Of a DNA stretch of 64,000 bases, positions 16,773-25,085 are shown in pieces. Under the pieces are notes generated by a model that worked only from the letters and a program-made list of their open reading frames with translations, searched no databases and was not told the origin of the DNA. Position numbers and translations under genes: made by a program. Position 1 is the first letter of the stretch. Every line of letters begins with the position of its first letter. The stretch lies in assembly GCF_009834125.1 (NCBI RefSeq), contig NZ_CP047146.1:6069501-6133500 (forward strand), written 5' to 3'. The DNA comes from Streptomyces sp. GS7. GTDB taxonomy: Bacteria > Actinomycetota > Actinomycetes > Streptomycetales > Streptomycetaceae.

Positions 16773-18920
16773 ATGGCCCCGCGGCCCCCCGATCCCTCCA
16801 CGGAGGGCTACGACCCCCGTGCCGACCGGAACCCGCCCCGGGTCGAGGAGGACGTGCCCGGGGTGTCCGACCACGAGCCCATCGCCCTGCGCGAGCGGCT
16901 GGCGCTCAACCGCATGGGCACCTTCGACTGGGACCTGGACACCGGGTTCATGGATCTGGACGCCGGGGCGATGGAGGTCTTCGACCTGCGGCCGGGCGAG
17001 TACGACGGCGGACCGATGTCCCTGATCTCCCGGGTGCCGCCCGAGGAGGGCACCCGGCTGGACGCGGCGCTCTCCCAGGCCCTCCAGGACGGCAACGCGT
17101 CGTACGGCGCGTACTTCCGTGTCCAGTGCCGCGACGGGACCCGGCGCTGGACGCACTCCCAGGGGCGGATCCTGCGCAACAGGGACGGCGTGGCGTACCG
17201 CGTCATCGGCATCGTCCGGGAGGCGACCAGCGAGCTGGCCGACTCCGCGCTGCTGCGCTCGCTCCAGCGGGAGCGGCAGCGGCAGACGGTGATGGTGCAG
17301 CAGACCACGGCGGCGCTGGCCCGCGCGCTGTCCGTGGCGGACGTGACGCGGGTGCTGACCGGCCCCGGCGGCGCCCGGCGGTTCGGCGCCGACGGACTGG
17401 TCCTCGGCCTGGTCAGGAACGGGCGGTTCGAGGTCATCGCCGCCGCCGGGATGGCCGGCGACGTCCCCGACGACATGATGAACTCGCGGCTGGACGACAC
17501 CCTTCCGCTGTCCGACGCGGTGCGCTCCCGCCGGCCCAGCTTCCTCGGCACCCGCGGCGAGCTGATCGCCCGCTATCCGCGGCTGCGCCCGTACGTCGAC
17601 CTGCTGCCGACCGGCAGCGCCGCGTTCCTGCCACTGGTGGCCCAGGACACCGTGATCGGGGCGCTGGGGCTGTTCAACCACGAGCCGGCGGTGCAGTCGC
17701 CGGAGGCCCGGAACCTGGCGCTGGCACTGGCCGGCGTGGTGGCGCAGTCGGTGCAGCGGGCGACCCTCTTCGACCAGGAGCGGGAGTTCGCCACCGGGCT
17801 GCAGGCGGCGATGCTGCCGCGCCGGCTGCCGCCCATCGCGGGCGGCGAGGTCACCGTCCGCTACCACCCGGCGAGCGTCGGGCGCGACGTCGGCGGCGAC
17901 TGGTACGACGTGATCGCCCTGCCGCAGGGGCGGGTCGGGCTGGTGGTCGGCGACGTCCAGGGCCACGACACGCACGCGGCCGCGGTGATGGGCCAACTGC
18001 GCATCGCGCTGCGCGCCTACGCCAGCGAGGGGCACGCACCGGAGACGGTGCTGGTGCGCGCCTCCCGCTTCCTGGGCGAGCTGGAGACCGAGCGCTTCGC
18101 GACCTGCACCTACGTCCAGGCGGACCTGGAATCGGGGGCGCTGCACATCGCCCGCGCCGGCCACCTCGGCCCGCTGATCTGCAACAGCTCCCGGCACATC
18201 GCCTGGCCCGAGATCCGCGGCGGGCTGCCGCTGGGGCTGGCCACCGGCTTCGGGCAGGACCACTTCCCGGAGACCCAGCTGTTCCTGGAGCCCGGCTCGA
18301 CGCTGCTGCTGTGCACCGACGGCCTGGTCGAGCAGCCCGGCCGGGACATCTCGGACGGCATCGACGCGCTCTCCGCCGCGGTCCGCGCCGGACCCGGCGA
18401 ACTGGAGGCGCTGGCCGACCAGCTCTCCGCCCACCTGTGGGCCGAGCCCGGCTCGGACGACGACATGGCCCTCCTGCTGCTGCGCCGGCACGCCGTCCCC
18501 GGGGAGGCCGCGACGCCCCGGCTGCGGCTCCATGTCCACCAGGCCGATCCGGCGGGTACCGCGGAGGTCCGCTCGGCGCTGCGCCGCACGCTCGACCAGT
18601 GGCGCGCGGGCGCGCTGACCCACAGCGTGGAGGTCGCCGCCTCCGAGCTGATCGCCAACGCCCTCACCCACACCGAGAGCGGCGCCCTGGTCTCCGTGGA
18701 GCTGCTGCCCGGCACCCCGCCCCGCATCCGGCTGGAGGTCGAGGACCGCTCCAGCCAGTGGCCCCGGCGGCGCAGGCCCGGCGAGACCGCGACCTCCGGG
18801 CGCGGGCTGCTGCTGGTCGAGGCGCTGGCGGACCGGTGGGGCGCCGAGCCGCGCGGGTCCGGCAAGGCGCTGTGGTGCGAGTTCGCCCTACCGGACGACC
18901 CGGCCCGGGCCGGGGACTGA
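16773..18920 (+). CDS. PAS-GAF-SpoIIE (PP2C) phosphatase with C-terminal RsbW-like ATPase domain
   Basis: A 715-residue cytoplasmic signalling protein. In order: PAS domain (about 45-150, FDWDLDTGFMDLDAG and the GTRRWTHSQGRILRN strand), GAF domain (about 190-330), PP2C-type phosphatase (about 345-570, with GRDVGGDWYDVIAL, VVGDVQGHDTHAA and GSDDDMALLLLRR as metal sites), and a HATPase_c domain (about 585-710, ELIANALTHTES and GRGLLLVEALADRWG). Such proteins dephosphorylate anti-anti-sigma factors and may also act as anti-sigma kinases. No partner is adjacent. It starts leaderlessly at 16773. A paralogue with the same layout is encoded at 26537-28600. Confidence 0.9.
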   Translation: MAPRPPDPSTEGYDPRADRNPPRVEEDVPGVSDHEPIALRERLALNRMGTFDWDLDTGFMDLDAGAMEVFDLRPGEYDGGPMSLISRVPPEEGTRLDAALSQALQDGNASYGAYFRVQCRDGTRRWTHSQGRILRNRDGVAYRVIGIVREATSELADSALLRSLQRERQRQTVMVQQTTAALARALSVADVTRVLTGPGGARRFGADGLVLGLVRNGRFEVIAAAGMAGDVPDDMMNSRLDDTLPLSDAVRSRRPSFLGTRGELIARYPRLRPYVDLLPTGSAAFLPLVAQDTVIGALGLFNHEPAVQSPEARNLALALAGVVAQSVQRATLFDQEREFATGLQAAMLPRRLPPIAGGEVTVRYHPASVGRDVGGDWYDVIALPQGRVGLVVGDVQGHDTHAAAVMGQLRIALRAYASEGHAPETVLVRASRFLGELETERFATCTYVQADLESGALHIARAGHLGPLICNSSRHIAWPEIRGGLPLGLATGFGQDHFPETQLFLEPGSTLLLCTDGLVEQPGRDISDGIDALSAAVRAGPGELEALADQLSAHLWAEPGSDDDMALLLLRRHAVPGEAATPRLRLHVHQADPAGTAEVRSALRRTLDQWRAGALTHSVEVAASELIANALTHTESGALVSVELLPGTPPRIRLEVEDRSSQWPRRRRPGETATSGRGLLLVEALADRWGAEPRGSGKALWCEFALPDDPARAGD

Positions 18921-19041
18921 ACTGCCGCACTGCGCAAGGCTGTTGCGTGACGGAGGAGCAGCCGGGACCGAGCCGCCGGAATCACGCGAACTGCCGCGTC
19001 CGCCGTGCCAGGATGGCGGCGACGTCTGCCATGGGGAGGGC

Positions 19042-20553
19042 ATGATGCGGGGGACGAGTGCCGGGCGATGGTTTCCGGGCAAGGGCGCCGGCCGCGCCGT
19101 ACTGATCGGGACCAGCCGCTTCACCAGTGCCGATCTGCCCGGCATCCCCTCGGTCGCGGCCAACCTCCAGGCGCTGTGGGCCGCGCTCACCCACCCCGGC
19201 CGGGGTCTGCTGGCTCCGGAGCACTGCCGGGTGGTGGCGGACCCGACCGACGCGTCGGCCGTCGGGGCGGCGCTGGCCTGGGCGGTGCGCGAGGCGGACG
19301 ACCTGCTGCTGGTCTACTACGCGGGCCATGGCGTGCTGGACGACGGCGGGCTGCTGCACCTCGGCCTGGTCCATACCGACCTCGACCAGGTCGGCTTCTC
19401 CGCCGTGCCGATCGATCTGGTCAAACGCCATGTGGGCGAGGCCCGGGCGAAGGCCCGGGTGCTGCTCGTCGACTGCTGCTTCTCGGGCAGAGCGGTCTCC
19501 GCGATGGCCGAGCCGACCAACCTGGCCGTCGGCCAGCTCGACCTGACGGGAACCTACACCCTCACGTCCACCACGAGAACTGCCCCCGCGCACGCGCCCG
19601 TCGGGGAGGCGTACACGGCCTTCACCGGTGCGCTGCTGGGCGCCCTGGCGGCACCCGACCCGCTCACCCTGGACGAGATCCACGAGCGGGTCGACCGCGA
19701 GCTGCACGGCCGGGGGCTGCCCCGGCCGCAGCGCCGGTCGGCGGGCGCGGCCGGCACGCTGGCGCTCGTGCGGGGCCCGTCGGAGGTGGCCGGCGCGGCA
19801 CAGACGGTCCGGCCGCCGGGGAGGGTTCCGCCGCCTCCGTCGGCGCCGCCGCCCCCGCAGACACCTCCACCGCCGCCGTACGCACCGGGCTCCCCCGCGG
19901 CTCCGTCCCGGCCGCCGGGCCGCCGCCGGCCGCTGCTGATCGCCGCGGCGACAGGCGGCGCGCTGGCGGTCCTGCTGACGTCGTCGCTGGTCAGAGGGGC
20001 CCTCGGTGGCGACACGGGTGGCAGCGGCGATACCGCCACCGGCACTCCTCAGGGCGGCGGCACACCGTCCGCCGCCGCCCGGGCCGGCGCCGCGAAGGTG
20101 GTGTTCCGCAACCACCACCTGACCTGGCGGGCGGCGAGCTGCCTGGGCCAGGTGTCCCAGGCCCTGGACCTGGACACACCCTCCGTCACCCCCGGGCTGC
20201 TGGACGGTTCCCAGGACACCGAGCTGGACTACGTCGGCTGCCAGCACGGGATGAGCGGCGCCCAGGCCGTCATCACCGTCGGCGGCGGCTACGGCAGCCC
20301 GGTCAGGGCGGGCACCGCCGACGCCGGGACCGACACCGGCGAGGCGTGCCGGGCGGCGGCCGAGGGCAACCCGCTGGGTGCCAACACCAACGCCGGGAAG
20401 ATCGCCCCCGGCACGGTCTGGTGCGTGGTGACCACGAAGAACCAGGTGGCGAAGATGACCTTCGACAAGGTGGACAGCACGGACACCAGCAGCAACGCCA
20501 CGGCGGACAACCCGACGTTCGAGCTGTCCGTCACCGTGTGGGCCGCGCCCTGA
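19042..20553 (+). CDS. Membrane-anchored caspase-like protease (EACC1-associated type)
   Basis: A 503-residue protein with an N-terminal caspase/C14 domain (residues 16-255). The catalytic pair is visible: His96 in VYYAGHGVLDDGG and Cys146 in LLVDCCFSGRA. A long Pro-rich linker (about 260-290) leads to one membrane span (LLIAAATGGALAVLLTSSLV, about 294-313). The outer C-terminal domain (about 345-503) holds several Cys (ASCLGQ, VGCQHG, EACRAA, VWCVVT). The caspase is thus cytoplasmic and the C-terminus extracellular. Such caspases occur in actinobacterial conflict and signalling systems with EACC1 proteins; none is seen next to it. GGGAGGG precedes the start; the second Met (19045) has better spacing. 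Confidence 0.85.
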   Translation: MMRGTSAGRWFPGKGAGRAVLIGTSRFTSADLPGIPSVAANLQALWAALTHPGRGLLAPEHCRVVADPTDASAVGAALAWAVREADDLLLVYYAGHGVLDDGGLLHLGLVHTDLDQVGFSAVPIDLVKRHVGEARAKARVLLVDCCFSGRAVSAMAEPTNLAVGQLDLTGTYTLTSTTRTAPAHAPVGEAYTAFTGALLGALAAPDPLTLDEIHERVDRELHGRGLPRPQRRSAGAAGTLALVRGPSEVAGAAQTVRPPGRVPPPPSAPPPPQTPPPPPYAPGSPAAPSRPPGRRRPLLIAAATGGALAVLLTSSLVRGALGGDTGGSGDTATGTPQGGGTPSAAARAGAAKVVFRNHHLTWRAASCLGQVSQALDLDTPSVTPGLLDGSQDTELDYVGCQHGMSGAQAVITVGGGYGSPVRAGTADAGTDTGEACRAAAEGNPLGANTNAGKIAPGTVWCVVTTKNQVAKMTFDKVDSTDTSSNATADNPTFELSVTVWAAP

Positions 20554-20580
20554 CCAGGCCCCGAGCGGCAGGCGCCCGGC

Positions 20581-21978
20581 TCAGTCCTCCGGCCCGTACC
20601 ACAGCGTCGTGATGTTGCAGAACTCGCGGATGCCGTGCCCGGAGAGTTCCCGTCCGTAGCCGGAGCGCTTGGCGCCGCCGAAGGGGAGGCCGGGGTGGGA
20701 GGCGGTCATGCCGTTGAAGAAGACCCCGCCGGCCTGGATGTCCCGTGCCAGCCGGGCCTGTTCGCCGGCGTCGCGGGTCCAGGCGTTGGAACCGAGCCCG
20801 AACGGCGTGTCGTTGGCGAGGGCGATCGCCTCGTCCAGGTCGGCGACGCGGTAGAGCGTGGCGACCGGCCCGAACGCCTCCTCGCGGTGGATCCGCATGC
20901 TCGGGGTGACGCCGGTGAGCACGGTCGGCTCGTAGAACCATCCGGCGCGGTGCTCCGGTGGCCGCCGGCCGCCGCAGAGCGCGCGGGCGCCCTGGTGGAC
21001 CGCGTCGTCGACGAGTTCCTCCAGGTCGGAGCGGCCCTGCTCGCTGGCGAGCGGCCCGATGTCGGTGTGCTCGTCCATCGGGTCGCCGACGGTCAGCGCC
21101 GCCATGCGCGCGGTGAACCGCTCGCAGAAGGCGTCGTGGACGTCCTGGTGCACGATGAACCGCTTGGCCGCGATGCACGACTGCCCGTTGTTCTGGACGC
21201 GGGCGGTCACCGCGACCCGGGCGGCCTTGTCGAGGTCGGCGGAGGGGAGGACGAGATACGGGTCGCTGCCGCCCAGTTCGAGGACGGTCTTCTTGACCTC
21301 GTCGCCGGCGATGGCGGCGACCGAGCGCCCGGCGGGCTCGCTGCCGGTCAGCGTGGCGGCGGCGATCCGCGGGTCGCGGAGGATCTCCTCGATGGCGGCG
21401 GCGCCGACCAGGAGGGTCTGGAAGCAGCCCTCGGGGTAGCCCGCGCGGCGGAAGAGTTCCTCCAGGTAGAGGGCGGTCTGCGGGACGTTCGAGGCGTGCT
21501 TGAGCAGCCCCGTGTTGCCGGCCATGAGGGCGGGGGCGGCGAACCGTACGACCTGCCAGAGCGGGAAGTTCCAGGGCATGACGGCAAGGACGGTGCCGAT
21601 CGGGCGGTAGCGGACCACGGCGCGGATCGCACCGGAGTCGCTGACGTCGGCGGGGTCGGGGTGCTCGTCGGCGAGCAACTCCTCTGCGTGGTCGGCGTAC
21701 CAGCGCATCGCCTTGACGCATTTCGCGGCCTCGGCGCGGGCCTGGACCAGGGGTTTGCCCATCTCGGTGGTCATCGTGCGGGCGATGCCGTCCCGGTCGG
21801 CCTCCAGCAGATCGGCGGCGCTGTGCAGGAGTTCGGCGCGGCGGGCGAAGGTCGTGGTGCGGTGCTCCTGGAACGCCAGGTCCGCACGGACCAGGTGGTC
21901 TTCGATCTCGCCGGCGTTGAGCGCGTCGAAGGTCTTGAGGGTCTCACCGGTGGCCGGGTTGACGGTGGCGATCGCCAT
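20581..21978 (-). CDS. Succinate-semialdehyde dehydrogenase (GabD1-type aldehyde dehydrogenase)
   Basis: A 465-residue aldehyde dehydrogenase that would oxidise succinate semialdehyde, or a similar aldehyde, to the acid with NAD(P)+. Family motifs: VMPWNFPLWQVVRF near residue 138, TGSEPAGRSVA near 216, the general-base Glu in KTVLELGGSDPYLV near 240, the catalytic Cys in VQNNGQSCIAAKRF near 273, and EEAFGPVATLYRV. The ATG at 21978 follows AAGGAGG by 8 bases; an in-frame GTG three codons earlier touches that site and is rejected. It is the last gene of a minus-strand group with GS-like, amidohydrolase and MFS genes, consistent with amine or GABA breakdown, which is inference. Confidence 0.9.
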   Translation of the reverse strand: MAIATVNPATGETLKTFDALNAGEIEDHLVRADLAFQEHRTTTFARRAELLHSAADLLEADRDGIARTMTTEMGKPLVQARAEAAKCVKAMRWYADHAEELLADEHPDPADVSDSGAIRAVVRYRPIGTVLAVMPWNFPLWQVVRFAAPALMAGNTGLLKHASNVPQTALYLEELFRRAGYPEGCFQTLLVGAAAIEEILRDPRIAAATLTGSEPAGRSVAAIAGDEVKKTVLELGGSDPYLVLPSADLDKAARVAVTARVQNNGQSCIAAKRFIVHQDVHDAFCERFTARMAALTVGDPMDEHTDIGPLASEQGRSDLEELVDDAVHQGARALCGGRRPPEHRAGWFYEPTVLTGVTPSMRIHREEAFGPVATLYRVADLDEAIALANDTPFGLGSNAWTRDAGEQARLARDIQAGGVFFNGMTASHPGLPFGGAKRSGYGRELSGHGIREFCNITTLWYGPED

Positions 21979-22097
21979 GATCGGCACCTCCTTGGCGGTG
22001 CGGGAGTGGTGCGCGGCGGAAGGGGCGTGTCGGGAGCGGGCGCGCGGCGCGGCGGCCGTCCCCGGTGCGCGTACGGACGCGGAGGGCCGGGGCGCCC

Positions 22098-22388
22098 CTA
22101 GGTGAGCGGTGACGGGGCCGGGGACGGCTCCGGGACCGGGTCCGGGTCGGGCCCGGGGGGCCGCGGTACCGGCGAGGGCTCCGGTGGGATGGGTTCAGGC
22201 GGCGCGGGCGGGGTCGGCGGTCCGGGGAGCGGCTCCGGGACCGGGCTCGGCGGGGGCTCCGGGACAGGGCTCGGCGGGGGCTCCGGGACAGGGCCGGGCG
22301 GGGGGCCTCCGGGGTCCGGGGGAATCGGCGGGGGCTGGGGTTCGCGGATGCGCGCGCGGTCGCTGCGCGGTAGCGGTTGCCGCTGCAC
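22098..22388 (-). CDS. Small proline-rich protein (96 aa)
   Basis: A 96-residue protein that is mostly PEPPPSPVP-type repeats after a short basic N-terminus (MQRQPLPRSDRARIREPQPP). The GTG at 22388 has GGAGG six bases upstream, which makes translation likely. At DNA level a 24-base unit containing GGCGGGGGCTCCGGGAC repeats about three times between 22227 and 22310. There is no signal peptide or membrane span. The opposite strand gives an equally low-complexity Gly/Ser frame that I reject. Function unknown. Confidence 0.55.
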   Translation of the reverse strand: MQRQPLPRSDRARIREPQPPPIPPDPGGPPPGPVPEPPPSPVPEPPPSPVPEPLPGPPTPPAPPEPIPPEPSPVPRPPGPDPDPVPEPSPAPSPLT

Positions 22389-22558
22389 TGCGGGCCTCCG
22401 GGTTGAGACGGCTGGTGGCGTATGAGCCCCCGTACCCGAGTCTCGCCCGTTCACGGCCCGGGCGCACGACGGGCTGCCGCGGGTGGGACCGCCGGCGGGC
22501 GGCACGGCGGCCGGAGCGCCGGCCGGCCCGGCACCGGCACCGGGGCCGCGGCCGGCCG

Positions 22559-23857
22559 TCAGGGCTGCGGGTCCCGGGCGTCGTACCGGGCGAACGCCCG
22601 CCGCCCGAGCCCGAGTCCGGCCACCACGAGGATGCAGGCCAGTCCGCCGCCGATCACGGCCGTGGCGGGCGAGGTCAGAGAGGACACGGACCCGGCGAGG
22701 AAGTCGCCCAGTCGCGGGCCGCCCGCGACCACCACGATGAACACGCCCTGGAGACGGCCGCGCATCCGGTCCGGGGTGGCGGCCTGGAGCATGGTGCTGC
22801 GGAACACCATCGACACGGTGTCCGAGCAGCCCGCGACGGCCAGGAAGAGCAGGCCCAGCCACAGGTGCCGGGACAGGCCGAAGGCGGCGATGGCGGCGCC
22901 CCAGGCGGCGACCGCGATCAGGATGGCCAGGCCGTGCCGGCGGACGCCGCCCAGCCAGCCGGAGAACAGCCCTCCCAGGACGGCGCCCACCGCGGGCGCG
23001 GCGACCAGCAGGCCGACGGTCTTGGCGTCCCCCGCGAACCAGAGGACCGCGATCGCGGGGAACAGCGCGCGCGGCTGGGCCAGCACCATCGCCGCCATGT
23101 CGGAGAAGAACGTCATCCGCAGGTTCGGCCGGGTGGCGAGGAAGCGCAGCCCGTCCAGGACGGAGGCGCGGCGCCGCGGTCCGTCGCCGCGGTCGGGCCG
23201 CATCGCGGGCAGCCGCCACATCGCGTACAGCGAGCCGCCGAACGCCACCACGTCGACCAGGTACGCGGCCTGGTAGCCCCACAGGCCGACGATGACGCCG
23301 CCCAGCATCGGCCCGCCCATCAGGCCGAGGTTGGTGGTCAGCGACTGGAGGGCGTTGGCGGCCGGCAGCTGCTCCTTGGGAAGCAGGCGGGGGATCATCG
23401 AGGAGCGGGCCGGCGAGTTCAGCGCGAAGCAGACGGCCTGGAGGGCGACGACGGAGTAGAGCAGCCATACGCGGTGGTAGCCGGCCAGCGCGGCGGCGGC
23501 CAGGACGACGGACATCGTGGTGGCGCCGGCGGCGCTGCACAGGCCCAGCTTGCGGCGATCGACGGTGTCGGCGACGGCGCCGCCGTAGAGCCCGAAGACG
23601 ACCAGCGGGACCAGCGAGCACAGGCCCACCAGGCCGACCGAGAAGGTGGACCGGGTGATGGCGTAGACCTGGAGGGAGACCGCGAGCGCGGTCATCTGCT
23701 GCCCCATCCAGGAGACGGTGTTGCCGCACCACAGGCGGCGGTAGTCGGGGGAGGCGCGCAGCGGGGTCAGATCGGCGAATATCCGTGCGCGCAGGGGTAT
23801 TTCACCGGGCCCGTCCTTCTCGGAGGGCGTCGCGTCAGAAGTCGTTGTAGGTGGCAC
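22559..23857 (-). CDS. MFS transporter, EntS/DHA3-like exporter
   Basis: A 432-residue, twelve-helix major facilitator. It begins after a short polar N-terminus at LRASPDYRRLWCGNTVSWMG, typical of the EntS/MFS_3 branch. GLYGGAVADTVDRRKLGL is the loop 2-3 motif and NSPARSSMIPRLLPKEQLPAANAL the helix 4-5 region. Relatives export siderophores or drugs. The GTG at 23857 is chosen because the upstream frame is not protein-like; a TTTACT hexamer five to six bases before it suggests a leaderless start. It follows the amidohydrolase by about 80 bases, so co-transcription is possible but not certain. Confidence 0.85.
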   Translation of the reverse strand: MPPTTTSDATPSEKDGPGEIPLRARIFADLTPLRASPDYRRLWCGNTVSWMGQQMTALAVSLQVYAITRSTFSVGLVGLCSLVPLVVFGLYGGAVADTVDRRKLGLCSAAGATTMSVVLAAAALAGYHRVWLLYSVVALQAVCFALNSPARSSMIPRLLPKEQLPAANALQSLTTNLGLMGGPMLGGVIVGLWGYQAAYLVDVVAFGGSLYAMWRLPAMRPDRGDGPRRRASVLDGLRFLATRPNLRMTFFSDMAAMVLAQPRALFPAIAVLWFAGDAKTVGLLVAAPAVGAVLGGLFSGWLGGVRRHGLAILIAVAAWGAAIAAFGLSRHLWLGLLFLAVAGCSDTVSMVFRSTMLQAATPDRMRGRLQGVFIVVVAGGPRLGDFLAGSVSSLTSPATAVIGGGLACILVVAGLGLGRRAFARYDARDPQP

Positions 23858-23936
23858 GCGGCAGTAAACCACGCGGTACGGACGCGATGGAACAGGCGCA
23901 GGGCGGTAGCACCCCTTACCGGCCGGGTGCCCGCCG

Positions 23937-25085
23937 CTACCGGCCGCCGGGCTCGGCCAGCCCGTACACCCGCTGCGCGTTCTCCGCCGCGACCATCGCG
24001 CCGACCCGCCGGGCGTCCTGTGCCGACCAGGCCCCGGACTCCGTCCAGGCGCCCAGGACGGAGCCCAGGGCGGTCCGGAACAGTGCGCTGCCGACGAGAT
24101 ACAGCTCCGGCAGGCCGTGCGCGTCGGTCGAGAACAGCAGCTTGCCGAACGGTGCCAGCTCCAGGAACTCGGCAAGCACCGCCGGGGCCCGCGGACCGAC
24201 GTGGGTGAGCGCCAGCCCGACGTCGGCGTAGACGTGCGGGAAGACGCCGGCCAGGTAGGCGGCCTGCCGGTGGTACGGGTAGCAGTGCAGCAGCACCAGG
24301 TCGGTGCCGGTGTCGGCGGTGGCCCGGATCAGGCCGGTGAGCAGCGTCGGGTCGGCCTGGTCGAGCCGCAGGTCCGGGTCGCCGAAGCCGGTGTGGACCT
24401 GGAGCGGGCGGCCGGTGGCCACGGCCAGCCAGATGAGGTGGCGCAGGAGTACGGGGTCGCTGAGCCGGGTCGCGCCGGCGGCGAGCCAGGCGCCGGCCGC
24501 CGCCCTTGTCTCGGCGGGGCCGGGCGGCCGGGGATCCAGCGCGAGACCGTGCCGGTAGGCGGCCACCGACTTGAACCCGACGGCGGTCCGCGCCGCCTCC
24601 CGGACGCCCCGGCCGAGGCCGTCCAGGAACTCCTCGGTGCCGCTCGCCGCGCCCGCGATCCGCTCCGCCAGCGACTCCAGCCGGACCACCTCGAAGCCGG
24701 TGCCGCCGCCCGCCTGTGCGGTCTCGGCCGGGCCGGTGAGATCGCCCGGCAGCCCGGTGTCCACCAGGTAGGTGCCGATCCCGGCGGCGGACAGCAGCCG
24801 GCGGCGGGTCTCCGCCGGGCCCAGCTCGCGGCGGCGGGCCAGATAGTCGCCGGGCGGGCAGTGCACGGGCAGGTCCAGCGCCGGCGGGCACCAGCGGCGG
24901 ACCGCGAACCCGGCCTGGGTGTCGAAGAAGCTGGTGCCCGCCGCGGGCGGCCGTTCCGCCTGGCTGAGGAACGCGGCGAACGTCCCCGGGTCCGGCTCGT
25001 GCCGCAGCACGCCGTGGCAGTGGTGGTCCACCAGCGGCGGCAGCTCGTCGGGGGTACCGGGCTCCGGGGCGTCCACGGCCGTCAC
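23937..25085 (-). CDS. Amidohydrolase (metal-dependent, FluG N-domain-like)
   Basis: A 382-residue TIM-barrel hydrolase of the amidohydrolase-2 group. The N-terminal metal site is DHHCHGVLRHEP (residues 18-29); VHTGFGDPDLRL and LHCYPYHRQAAYLAGVFPHVY supply further His ligands, and LLFSTDAHGLPELYLVG carries the final Asp. The GTG start overlaps the stop of the upstream glutamine-synthetase-like gene (GTGA), so the two proteins are made together. In fungal FluG these same two domains form one polypeptide. It would hydrolyse an amide, perhaps a gamma-glutamyl product of its partner; that is inference. Confidence 0.85.
   Translation of the reverse strand: MTAVDAPEPGTPDELPPLVDHHCHGVLRHEPDPGTFAAFLSQAERPPAAGTSFFDTQAGFAVRRWCPPALDLPVHCPPGDYLARRRELGPAETRRRLLSAAGIGTYLVDTGLPGDLTGPAETAQAGGGTGFEVVRLESLAERIAGAASGTEEFLDGLGRGVREAARTAVGFKSVAAYRHGLALDPRPPGPAETRAAAGAWLAAGATRLSDPVLLRHLIWLAVATGRPLQVHTGFGDPDLRLDQADPTLLTGLIRATADTGTDLVLLHCYPYHRQAAYLAGVFPHVYADVGLALTHVGPRAPAVLAEFLELAPFGKLLFSTDAHGLPELYLVGSALFRTALGSVLGAWTESGAWSAQDARRVGAMVAAENAQRVYGLAEPGGR

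Noticed and set aside
22102..22425. Gly/Ser-rich plus-strand frame
   Set aside because: It is the complement of the Pro-rich gene, which has the better ribosome site and basic N-terminus.
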